Shown here piece after piece: positions 35,235-42,786 of a DNA stretch of 43,265 nucleotides. The translations under genes were made by a program, and so were the position numbers. This DNA is from Desulfobacteraceae bacterium (GTDB lineage: Bacteria > Desulfobacterota > Desulfobacteria > Desulfobacterales > ETH-SRB1). Position 1 is the stretch's first letter. Each line of letters opens with the position of its first letter. The DNA lies in the NCBI GenBank assembly GCA_030593145.1, contig JAUVHU010000010.1, forward strand, positions 1 to 43,265. Direction: 5' to 3'. The notes under the pieces were generated by a model. It ran no database searches. It was not told the origin of the DNA and saw only the letters and a list, made by a program, of their open reading frames with translations.

Positions 35235-35471
35235 ATGATCAATTATACCGCCAAATATACAAAAATCGATTCAGGTTATATGGGTCAGCTGGTCGATTGG
35301 CCAGAAGTCATAACTGAGGGTAAAAACCTCGAAGAATGTCGAACTATGCTTAAAGACGCACTTCATGAAATGGTTCTTGCATACAAGGATCTTGGTAAAA
35401 AAATTCCGCTGGGAAATGCTTTAATTGAGCAGCTACCCGTTGAGGTCAAATATGTCAGTCAAACGGCGTGA
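35235..35471 (+). CDS. hicB: HicB-family antitoxin
   Basis: The 78-residue protein has the HicB partial RNase-H-like fold: MINYTAKYTKIDSGYMGQLV, then DWPEVITEG, then AKDALHEM-type helix (LKDALHEMVLAYKDLG). It should neutralise the HicA mRNA-interferase. The ORF opens at ATG 35223, but GGAGG precedes the ATG at 35235, which is chosen. It overlaps the hicA start by 20 bases. This is the hicB-before-hicA order. No separate DNA-binding domain is visible at the C-terminus. Confidence 0.85.
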   Translation: MINYTAKYTKIDSGYMGQLVDWPEVITEGKNLEECRTMLKDALHEMVLAYKDLGKKIPLGNALIEQLPVEVKYVSQTA

Positions 35472-35640
35472 TCTTATTAGCTATTTTGAAAAAAACAAGT
35501 ATTATTTGCTCAGAGAAGGAAGCAACCATTCTATTTATTGCAATGGTTCCAAAGCCATACCAGTAAAAAGACACAGGTAGTTTGACAGAATAACAGCAAA
35601 CCAGCTTTGTAAGCAAGCTGGATTAAAACCCATATTTTGA
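35452..35640 (+). pseudogene. hicA: HicA toxin gene with in-frame amber codon
   Basis: The ORF begins MSVKRRDLISYFEKN and continues with the double-stranded-RNA-binding-like fold and active-site region REGSNHSIY, His29 present. After KRHR a TAG (35578-35580) interrupts codon 43. The same frame continues FDRITANQLCKQAGLKP to a TGA at 35638-35640, which gives a normal HicA length of 62 codons. In the family the position before FDRITAN is usually a single ordinary residue; CAG (Gln) to TAG is one base change. I treat it as a recent nonsense mutation: the shortened peptide of 42 residues lacks the conserved tail. Confidence 0.75.
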
Positions 35641-35730
35641 ATTAATTATCAATCCTTCAACATATTCCTTCCCATTTATTGTTACCTATTCTGTTTCCGC
35701 ATATCAAAGCAGGAAAACTTTGGTGTCGTG

Positions 35731-36095
35731 TCAAATCTTGATTAAGGTTTTATCGACACGAAGTTTTTCTCTGAAAATACCAACTCATTTGCTAATGGAT
35801 GAGTACGGCAGACCGAACAGCCCGAATATCTTCCGGTTTGTAAAAAGTCCTGTTTGCCACAAAAAATATATCATAAGCTCTTTGTCCACATCAGCGCCGG
35901 AATAGCCAAGTTCTCTGGCTCCGATCCACGATATTGCTCGTCGGGCTTGTACTAATATGTTTCTTCGGATGCCAGACCGAAGTTCCTTTTCAGAAACATT
36001 ATATTTTTCACACACTTGCAAGGGCTTTGATATCTATTCGCTGCTCTGACAGTCTTAAATTCTTTTTAACACTACCATGCTGCCGCACCCCCGCA
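35731..36095 (-). pseudogene. Decayed REP-associated (Y1) transposase C-terminal domain
   Basis: The longest frame, minus strand 35785-36021, reads VSEKELRSGIRR, then ARRAISWIGARELGYSGADV, a helix-turn-helix of the type at the C-terminus of Y1 (IS200/IS605-like, REP-associated) transposases. Beyond the following stop (TGA at a place where CGA would fit) the frame continues VGIFREKLRVDKTLIK. Upstream, SEQRIDIKAL lies in another frame. The catalytic Tyr and HUH motifs are missing. It is a remnant of a single-strand transposase. Confidence 0.6.
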
Positions 36096-36131
36096 CCAAG
36101 GCATATCCCCCGATGTTAAAAAACCCGATAG

Positions 36132-36244
36132 CAAAATCAACGGGTTCCTGGTTTCCAATAGCTCATAAAATTAGATAAAATATATGTTTGCGATCTCCGC
36201 AAAAGACCAAAAATAAAACGAGAAGCGCATAAAAACATGGGTGT
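36132..36244. repeat. Repeat R1, copy 2
   Basis: Direct-orientation copy of 34474-34588, with similar flanks GCAAAATCAACGG and CATGGGTGT. The two copies bracket the relics and hicBA. An in-frame TAA in its minus-strand reading argues against a protein function. Confidence 0.7.
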
Positions 36245-36284
36245 CCCGCTGTATGCTCTGCTACATGTCCCGGAATTCGAATTG

Positions 36285-37037
36285 TTAGAAAGTACCAATA
36301 ACGGCCTCAAATAATATCGGTTTGATGTCCAAACCGAAATGATCTTTCAGTTGTATTGCCTCCAAATACAACACATCACGATGTAGAATGTTCGCAACCG
36401 TGCGACGCCTTGCATCATCCATTTTGCAGCCAAATATCACTGAGGTAATTTTTGCGGGCAAAGATATGAGTCCATTAGCAAATTTATGAGATATTATTAG
36501 TCGCCATTCTTTCTCGTAGCTCCAATTGGGAGCTTTGGTTGCCACTATCTTTGCTACTGAAGCGCGCTTTTCAAGTTGTAAAGTGTCAAAGGAAGGGACT
36601 TCGATAGTGTCATAGGTGACTGGCAAACAATGGTCCCAGTTACCCAGCTTATTGTTGTCAGAACGTTCAAATTCAATACAGAACCCGGTGTGGCCCTCAG
36701 CATAGTGGGACCACATTAGAATATCGTTATTGATCTCACTCAAACATACAACGCCGAGTTCTTTAATGGCTTTTTTTGCTTCTTCAACCGAGGGTTGATT
36801 GATGGGAATGCCACCAAAACTTGTATCGGTCAAATGAAAGTGCAATTCAAAAGGATCATTAAGTGTTTTGGCTTTTGGACACCATATTTGTTTGTTGATG
36901 AGCAATGATAACGAGTGATTATTAAAGGGTAAAAATTTATAAAGCTTCGGAATACCAATTTGACTACAGGAAGGGCAGCGGAATCCCCTACGTGGGTATG
37001 CATTTGTACAGTTAGGACATTCTATGGTGGGTTCCAT
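36285..37037 (-). CDS. DUF2971 protein with N-terminal zinc ribbon
   Basis: No function is established. Residues 1-25 have CPNC-x10-CPSC, a zinc-ribbon-like pair. The rest matches the DUF2971 pattern: YKFLPFNNHSLSLLINKQIWCP-type opening, LNDPFELHFHL near residue 70, ILMWSHYAEGHTGFCIEF near 125, and YEKEWRLIIS near 190. The frame opens at a TTG at 37139, but the ATG at 37037 gives a protein that begins with the zinc ribbon (250 residues), which is preferred. Together with 37724-38515 it flanks a small membrane protein. DUF2971 genes occur in defence-rich and mobile regions in my recollection; role inferred, not known. Confidence 0.7.
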   Translation of the reverse strand: MEPTIECPNCTNAYPRRGFRCPSCSQIGIPKLYKFLPFNNHSLSLLINKQIWCPKAKTLNDPFELHFHLTDTSFGGIPINQPSVEEAKKAIKELGVVCLSEINNDILMWSHYAEGHTGFCIEFERSDNNKLGNWDHCLPVTYDTIEVPSFDTLQLEKRASVAKIVATKAPNWSYEKEWRLIISHKFANGLISLPAKITSVIFGCKMDDARRRTVANILHRDVLYLEAIQLKDHFGLDIKPILFEAVIGTF

Positions 37038-37182
37038 TTTTTTGATTCTCAGTGCTTTCCAACGGAGTGTTTCACTTGCCAGCGGTAGGCTCCCAGGCAA
37101 AAAGTAAAACGGAAATGAAAAGAGATGAATCCAAGGCAATTGTAAAACCGCCCGCTATAGCCGATCAATGTGCAAACGCTTA

Positions 37183-37650
37183 TTATATTTTCAATTTTGC
37201 TGTCAGTATCGGTTTTATTGAAGGTTTCATAGCGACTATCTTTTTAAACCATTTCATCATGACATCATTTTCTATTGTGGTCGACTTAGGTTCCCGTTTA
37301 TGTCTTGCCTCGCACCAAATAAAATCAGATTCGAGCTTTGACAACTCATTTTGAAATTCAACAATAATTTTTGATAATTCTTCTACTACTGATTTGTGGC
37401 CAAGATTTTCAAGACGTTGATTTATAATTTCCATCAGATCAATAGTTCTAATGGAAGTTGTAATCTGTGAAGAGCTTTCAAAAGGACCCAAGTTCATAAA
37501 AATAATCTCGGTAAGTTTGTTTTTTATCTCTTCGAAAATAAGAATTCTGCCGCAAATAAAACCTGCGTAAATTGACAGCGGTAACCCTATAAACAGAGCA
37601 AGAAGAACCGGCAATAGAATGTTTGGCAATATAAAATCCATAGATTCCAT
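37183..37650 (-). CDS. Small membrane protein of unknown function
   Basis: The 155-residue protein has one N-terminal hydrophobic segment (residues 7-30, ILLPVLLALFIGLPLSIYAG) followed by a soluble, coiled-coil-like region (about 70-110, EIINQRLENLGHKSVVEELS). The C-terminus is basic. No family is recognised. The gene lies between two DUF2971 genes on the same strand. Gap to 36285-37037 is 145 bp and to 37724 is 73 bp. ATG start without a strong ribosome binding site; a second ATG is three codons on. Confidence 0.6.
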   Translation of the reverse strand: MESMDFILPNILLPVLLALFIGLPLSIYAGFICGRILIFEEIKNKLTEIIFMNLGPFESSSQITTSIRTIDLMEIINQRLENLGHKSVVEELSKIIVEFQNELSKLESDFIWCEARHKREPKSTTIENDVMMKWFKKIVAMKPSIKPILTAKLKI

Positions 37651-37723
37651 AATATAAGCTCACTGGTTTCAAAAACGCGTAGCGTTTGAGAAATCCATGT
37701 GCGGTGCTTGGTTGGATGAATTA

Positions 37724-38515
37724 TTAATATTTATCGACCTCAACTCTGATTTTTGGTGATTCATATATTTTTGATTTGCTGCATTTTTTGGTGAAGCCAA
37801 ATGTGGTTTTTAAATGATTAGAATATGCCCTTACCAAACTATTAGGCATTCTGGGGTCAAAAATAATTTCATCTATTAAGTCTATAGGGTCTTCAATAGG
37901 AATCTGACATATATCCATATTATCTGCTTTTTGATACATAGCATTAATAACCTTGTCTTCTGGTGTGATAAGTCTTACCAAAAGTCTTATTTCTCTTTCA
38001 TCCACAAAGGTATCTCTTTTGATTAAATAGAAATTTTCAATAAGATTATCTATAAAAAACGAACTGTCCTTAATAGCTTCTGATATATTCGATTTAATTT
38101 TTGATTCTGGGAAATAGTTAACCTTACCCAAATATGAACGGAACCAATTATCATCTATTTTCTTTATCAATTCATGGAGTTTCTTGGTTGACGTTTTAAT
38201 TTTAGCCTTACTCTTATTGGGCGAGTAAATTCTCCAAGTAGCGTCTGTATCTTGGTTTAGGGTCCAGCATAGACCAAAAATTAATTTAGTGTAGCCATTG
38301 TAATTGATCCGAACATTTGGTTTTGATGGGTCAATTCCGTAGCAATGCTCTAGGAAGTTTTCATAAGGATCAGCCCACAGTTTTGGCGCAACCAAGGTGA
38401 GCATTTTTGATTCGAATAGTTCAAACAAATGCTGTACATCAAGGAGCCTATAAATTGATGTTTCGTCGCTCTCAATATTTACTAATGAATGTTTAGCTCT
38501 ATTATCGATTCTCAT
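37724..38515 (-). CDS. DUF2971-like protein
   Basis: The 263-residue protein shares the DUF2971 layout: IYRLLDVQHLFELFESKM, LVAPKLWADPYENFLEHCYG near residue 45, GLCWTLNQDTDATWRIYSP near 82, then DTFVDEREIRLLVRL near 165 and DEIIFDP near 215. It lacks the zinc ribbon of its neighbour. The start at ATG 38515 has only a weak ribosome binding site. No signal peptide or membrane helix. Function unknown. It sits beside the type IIG enzyme gene (208 bp gap), on the same strand. Confidence 0.7.
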   Translation of the reverse strand: MRIDNRAKHSLVNIESDETSIYRLLDVQHLFELFESKMLTLVAPKLWADPYENFLEHCYGIDPSKPNVRINYNGYTKLIFGLCWTLNQDTDATWRIYSPNKSKAKIKTSTKKLHELIKKIDDNWFRSYLGKVNYFPESKIKSNISEAIKDSSFFIDNLIENFYLIKRDTFVDEREIRLLVRLITPEDKVINAMYQKADNMDICQIPIEDPIDLIDEIIFDPRMPNSLVRAYSNHLKTTFGFTKKCSKSKIYESPKIRVEVDKY

Positions 38516-38723
38516 TTTTATTCAAACATCCAACCATTGATTGACAGGCCAATTTGCCTTGATATGACGATATTGAGGCTGTTTTCGAACAGATTTGCCT
38601 TGCTCTATTATTTTCAAGAGAGTTACCTATTTTTAACAGGTAAGAATACCATATGTCAACGTCTGAAAACACCTCTAAAAACGTGGAACTACTTGAAAGG
38701 AAGGGACTTATATTCCCTGTGAT

Positions 38724-41700
38724 TTATGACCCTTCGACTATCTTGATCTCCTCTTCCGTCAATTCATATAATTCATAAACCAGCCGGTCGATTTGCCTGT
38801 CTGTGGTTTCAATCCGGCGCTGGAGGACGGTTTTTGTCTGGGGCGCCTTGGCTCCGGCTAATTGTTTGTTGAGATCAAGCATCTGTTCGACGAGTTCGAC
38901 CATCCGGTCGTGGCGGGCTTTGTCGGTAGGGTCGGAGAAATTGATAGTGTAAATGGGGAGGTGGCGAATAAAACGTGATTCATAACTATAGTAACCGCCA
39001 CGCATTTGTGTAGCCGAATGTCGGATAACCCATTCCAATAATTTGCTATTAAGCAAGCCCAGTATATACTTACGTGTATATTCTGGTAAAACGAGAATGC
39101 CATACCCCCCGGCAACACCGCCGGTAAAAAATACCTCACCGCTTTCATCCAGAGAAAATGATGAACGTGCAGCTATATCGGGGGTAAATATTTTTTGTAA
39201 TGGCATTACATCCAACGCCTGATTGCGACCATAAGCATACCAATTACTCCCACGCATCTTCCTCTTCTCACGATTTTCCAGGTAGATTTTATTATCTGAA
39301 AGATATGACCAAGTAAGCGGATAGTCTCTATTTAAGACCGACATAGGAATCAATTCAACATTACCTCCAACCTGCGAGGCGTATGGAAAAAGAATGAGAC
39401 GATTCGTGCGAGATAGCGAGAAACGTTTGCTGTCGCCTCCTTTTATAAGTGGATGTAAAAGATCGGGTTCAAGCCAGTATTCAGCATCTTTCTCTTTAGA
39501 GTATATTTTTACTTGATCTTCTTCGCGTTCTATTTCCTCGACAATGTAGATTTTGTCGGCACTTGTCTTAATCCCCTGAAAAATACGACTTGTGACTTCC
39601 TCTAATTTGATGGGCATTTCTTTCAAACGCTCAAACAGTTTTGCCCCCGGCCCCACAACAAAATTCCAGTCATCAGCGGTGACCTTGTCAGTCAAAACTT
39701 TCCCTTCTTTTTGTGGCTCGTCTTGACGCCAGCTATGTAAATCATTAACTTTGACAAAGTTGAAGTTTTTCGTCTCTTGCTTATTTAAAAACAAGAGACA
39801 AGTATAGGTAGTGGCATTCGCAAAAACCTGTCGGTCGCCAAAATGTATTATTTCTTTTAAATGTTTTCCAGCAGAAAGCACCTTGCGTAAAGATTTTCCA
39901 TATTGAGCATTAAAAAATTTGTGCGGCAGGATGAAGCCAAACCGTCCTCGACCGTTAAGCAGATTTAAACCTTTTTCTACAAAAACAACGTAAATGTCAT
40001 AATTTCCTTTGCTGGCAGCTATATACCGCTTCTTATAAAATTCCACTTCCAGCGAAGCCCATTCTTTCATTGCTTGAATTCTGACATACGGCGGATTCCC
40101 GATTACCGCATCAAATCCCCCTGCCCTTATTATTTCGGAAAATTCAGACTCCCAATCAAAGACATTGACGCGGTACATCTCTTCCTCATCCAAGAGGCTC
40201 ATCTGCTGTCCCTCGTAAAAATCGGGGCCGATAAGAGAATTGCCGCACTTGATATTGTTCCCCAGGTCAGGCAGAACGCGTTCATGAAACAGGGCAAGCT
40301 GCTTTCTGATAGTTTCTGAGTTTTCGTCCTCCAGCACCTTAAGAAGAAGTGAAAGTTTGGTTACTTCCACGGCCTGAGGGTCGATATCCACACCGTAAAT
40401 ATTATTGAGAAGAATGCGCTTCCGTTCATCGGTAGTAAGTCGCCAATCACCACCGACTCTTTGATAAAGGCGAGGCTTGCTCCCTTTGGCCCATTTCTCA
40501 GGGCCGGCGTCTATGTATTGATCCCTGTGCCAGTCAAGGAGATACTGATAAGCGCCGATTAAAAATGAACCGGAACCGCAGGCCGGGTCCAGAATTTTCA
40601 GTTTGCTCACAGCTCCACGGGGGCCTGGCTTTTTGCCATTAACAAGCTCGCCGACTGTATGTTTTACGATGTAATCAACTATATAGGTGGGAGTGTAATA
40701 GACGCCTCCTGCCTTCTTGATTTCCGGCTTATTTTCAACGACGGCCCGATTGCCGGGGGTAAGACGAATTACTTTTCCAAGGAACCTTTCATAGACCTGC
40801 CCCAAAATATCTGCTTGAAAGACAGAAAATTCATACGGGCTGTCCGGATAATAGAGATTTTTGAAAATATCCTTGAGAGTTTTGTCGTCAATTGTGAGAT
40901 CAAGTGTAAGGTCATCAGGGGAAGAGGTGCGATCTTTTTCCTTTCTGAAGTGGAAAAGGCCGGAGTTATAACGATCATCGGCCTGCCGGAAAAGTTGGCA
41001 CAATCGCCGATAGACATGTGTGCCGTTTTTCAAAGACATAAGCCGCCCGTATGGTTCGACACCGCGGTCTTCACATATTCGCAGAAAAACGATACGGTCG
41101 ATGGTACATTGCACTGCAAAGTTCAGTTCGCGTATCGTAAGGCCGGGATTCCGCAGAGCAATGTTACGCGCCAGTATTTCACGCCACCGATCAATTTCTT
41201 CAAGGAAGGCAGTATCAACCTCGGCAGTTCCACGCTTTGCTTTGCTTGACTCGACATATTTATCAAACGAACCTTTAAGCACCGCTTCGCGAGAAAAAAT
41301 CAAAGCAATTTCATCCCACCGGTCGATATAATCAGTATATGTCAGATAGTAAGTCCGTGCCTTGGAAGCCCTGTCTGTTTTTACCGGTTTGATCCGGCAG
41401 TCATAAACGGCAAGCTCCTCAAAATCCGTAAGAATACTGAGCGGCAGCTTGGCTGACCAGGCGTAACGGCGAAGTTGGTAGGCCGGGCTGATATCTTTCT
41501 TGATATTGACGGCTGGTTTCTTTGCTTCGAGAAAGAATTTCCGTGTCCCGCCAATGCGGAAGCAGTAATCCGGGGCTTTTACGACGCTGCCTACTTTAAT
41601 CGCATCCTCATGGATTACATCTTTGTAAGCCTCCGCATAGCCTTGTTTGTTGTAAATATCCCAACCGAGAGCATTAAAGAAGGGGTTGATAAATTCCTGT

Positions 41701-41795
41701 CGAACCTGGGCCTCGTTGTATTTGCCTGACCGATAAGCATCAAGGTTACGGTCAAAACGCTCAACAAGTTTATGTATTTCTGCGGGAGCCGACAC
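38724..41795 (-). CDS. Type IIG restriction-modification enzyme (single-chain, Eco57I/TaqII-like)
   Basis: One 1023-residue polypeptide combines nuclease and methyltransferase. The N-terminal PD-(D/E)xK region has Glu34, Asp76 (APDYC) and Glu90-Ala-Lys92. An helical linker follows. The adenine methyltransferase has motif I DPACGSGSF at 403-411 and NPPY at 567-570, with GGVYYTPTYIVDYIV near 363. The C-terminal part (about 750-1020) resembles the TaqI-type specificity domain. It recognises and methylates one site and cuts nearby. A GTG start is used, with AAAGG about ten bases upstream. It can protect against phage. No separate specificity or methylase gene accompanies it. A BREX PglX-like enzyme is less likely because a nuclease domain is present. 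Confidence 0.85.
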   Translation of the reverse strand: MSAPAEIHKLVERFDRNLDAYRSGKYNEAQVRQEFINPFFNALGWDIYNKQGYAEAYKDVIHEDAIKVGSVVKAPDYCFRIGGTRKFFLEAKKPAVNIKKDISPAYQLRRYAWSAKLPLSILTDFEELAVYDCRIKPVKTDRASKARTYYLTYTDYIDRWDEIALIFSREAVLKGSFDKYVESSKAKRGTAEVDTAFLEEIDRWREILARNIALRNPGLTIRELNFAVQCTIDRIVFLRICEDRGVEPYGRLMSLKNGTHVYRRLCQLFRQADDRYNSGLFHFRKEKDRTSSPDDLTLDLTIDDKTLKDIFKNLYYPDSPYEFSVFQADILGQVYERFLGKVIRLTPGNRAVVENKPEIKKAGGVYYTPTYIVDYIVKHTVGELVNGKKPGPRGAVSKLKILDPACGSGSFLIGAYQYLLDWHRDQYIDAGPEKWAKGSKPRLYQRVGGDWRLTTDERKRILLNNIYGVDIDPQAVEVTKLSLLLKVLEDENSETIRKQLALFHERVLPDLGNNIKCGNSLIGPDFYEGQQMSLLDEEEMYRVNVFDWESEFSEIIRAGGFDAVIGNPPYVRIQAMKEWASLEVEFYKKRYIAASKGNYDIYVVFVEKGLNLLNGRGRFGFILPHKFFNAQYGKSLRKVLSAGKHLKEIIHFGDRQVFANATTYTCLLFLNKQETKNFNFVKVNDLHSWRQDEPQKEGKVLTDKVTADDWNFVVGPGAKLFERLKEMPIKLEEVTSRIFQGIKTSADKIYIVEEIEREEDQVKIYSKEKDAEYWLEPDLLHPLIKGGDSKRFSLSRTNRLILFPYASQVGGNVELIPMSVLNRDYPLTWSYLSDNKIYLENREKRKMRGSNWYAYGRNQALDVMPLQKIFTPDIAARSSFSLDESGEVFFTGGVAGGYGILVLPEYTRKYILGLLNSKLLEWVIRHSATQMRGGYYSYESRFIRHLPIYTINFSDPTDKARHDRMVELVEQMLDLNKQLAGAKAPQTKTVLQRRIETTDRQIDRLVYELYELTEEEIKIVEGS

Positions 41796-41907
41796 TTTCT
41801 ATAGCCTTTCAAACGTTTGCGTAAATTAGGGAGAAACTCTTTCGGAACCTCCATAAATATATAATTGCTGGATAGAGCTAACGGTTAGCGCTGATGCTTC
41901 ACTTCGT

Positions 41908-41976
41908 GTCACTACGTGCCCGACTTTTGCCGGAATGACGGTTAAGGGAGTTGCTGGACTTTTTACAAATTCATCA
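41908..41976. repeat. Family D repeat remnant at the sugar isomerase-like gene 3' end
   Basis: GCCGGAATGAC lies at about 41928-41939, and on the minus strand the end reads TGATGAATTTGTAAAAAGTCC (41976 downward). Its TGA is the stop codon of the adjacent gene; a second TGA follows. It resembles 13010-13128. Confidence 0.55.
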
Positions 41977-42786
41977 GGTTTTAATAATACGATTAAAACA
42001 GGCCGATTTAGACAGAGCTTCAAGACTCTGCTGTATCCAGTCTTCCTGATGAGGTTCAAGGGTTATGACAGGTCTCAGTCGATTTTTCTCCAAAAACCTG
42101 AACAGGATTTCAAAATCGATCTTTCCTGTACCTATTGCCCAATGGTCATCCCATGTTCCGTCATTGTCGTGGAGATGGAGCTGTTTCAGGAAAGGACCCA
42201 GGGACTTTAACCAGTCCTCAGTGCTTGTTTCAGAAAAGGCATACATGTGGCCTATATCAAAACAAAAACCTGTTGTTGTCGAGTCTAATCCTGTCAACAG
42301 CCCAAAAAGCATTTCAGGTGTTTTTTCAAAAACATTTTCAATGACCAGAGTTGTGCCTGTACCCCTTATATCATCAACAAGCGGCGTCCACGTCTCAATG
42401 GCTGTCTCAAGCCACTCTTTTTCCATGGCATGATATCTGTTTTTGTCATAACCGGTGTGGCAGACGATGGATATTGGTTTAAACACAGGTATAAGGTCGA
42501 AGACCTGCCTGAGGCGCTCCCGGGTTGCTCTCAAAATCTTTTTATCTATGCCTCCCGGCGCCAGATCTTGGAAAGGTCCGTGCATGGTAATGGAAAGGCC
42601 CTCTTGTTGAAAAACAGAGGCTATATCTGAAAAGTCTTTTCTGGAATATGCATCGATGACTTCTCCGTCAAAAGAAATCTCGGGATTTACCCTATTCTTC
42701 AGGACTGTAGACAGGTATTTTTCTTTGAGCAGCCTGAAGGGGATAGATATCTGAACGTTGTTTATAATATCTTCAAACATTGGCAT
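41974..42786 (-). CDS. Sugar phosphate isomerase/epimerase family (xylose isomerase-like TIM barrel)
   Basis: The 270-residue protein has the AP endonuclease 2/xylose isomerase-like barrel. Likely metal ligands occur in ITMHGPFQDLAPGG, VCHTGYDKN, LVIENVFEK and GFCFDIGHMYAFSE, then QLHLHDNDG and the last VITLEPHQ. The substrate cannot be told; some such proteins isomerise sugars, others cut abasic DNA. The ORF extends to 42864, but homology begins at MPMFEDIINNVQISIP, so ATG 42786 is chosen; it overlaps the thioesterase gene by 14 bases. It is probably co-transcribed with that gene. Confidence 0.75.
   Translation of the reverse strand: MPMFEDIINNVQISIPFRLLKEKYLSTVLKNRVNPEISFDGEVIDAYSRKDFSDIASVFQQEGLSITMHGPFQDLAPGGIDKKILRATRERLRQVFDLIPVFKPISIVCHTGYDKNRYHAMEKEWLETAIETWTPLVDDIRGTGTTLVIENVFEKTPEMLFGLLTGLDSTTTGFCFDIGHMYAFSETSTEDWLKSLGPFLKQLHLHDNDGTWDDHWAIGTGKIDFEILFRFLEKNRLRPVITLEPHQEDWIQQSLEALSKSACFNRIIKT

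Noticed and set aside
35578-35580. The hicA and RecG-like TAG codons as pyrrolysine or other amber recoding
   Set aside because: The RecG-like gene is also frameshifted and truncated, and TAG is the ordinary stop of the intact Pit accessory gene at 31886-31888 and of tsaE. Decay explains both better, although Pyl use exists in some Desulfobacterota.
36022-36284. Additional gene upstream of the transposase relic
   Set aside because: Only short broken frames are visible; the sequence is relic and repeat R1.
38724-41795. BREX PglX methyltransferase
   Set aside because: A PD-(D/E)xK nuclease domain lies at the N-terminus and no other BREX genes are nearby; type IIG fits better.
41826-41973. tRNA attachment-site duplicate at the island end
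   Set aside because: No match to the 3' end of tRNA-Ala (GGTTCGATCCCCCTC region) was found there or in the gap before the TIM-barrel gene.
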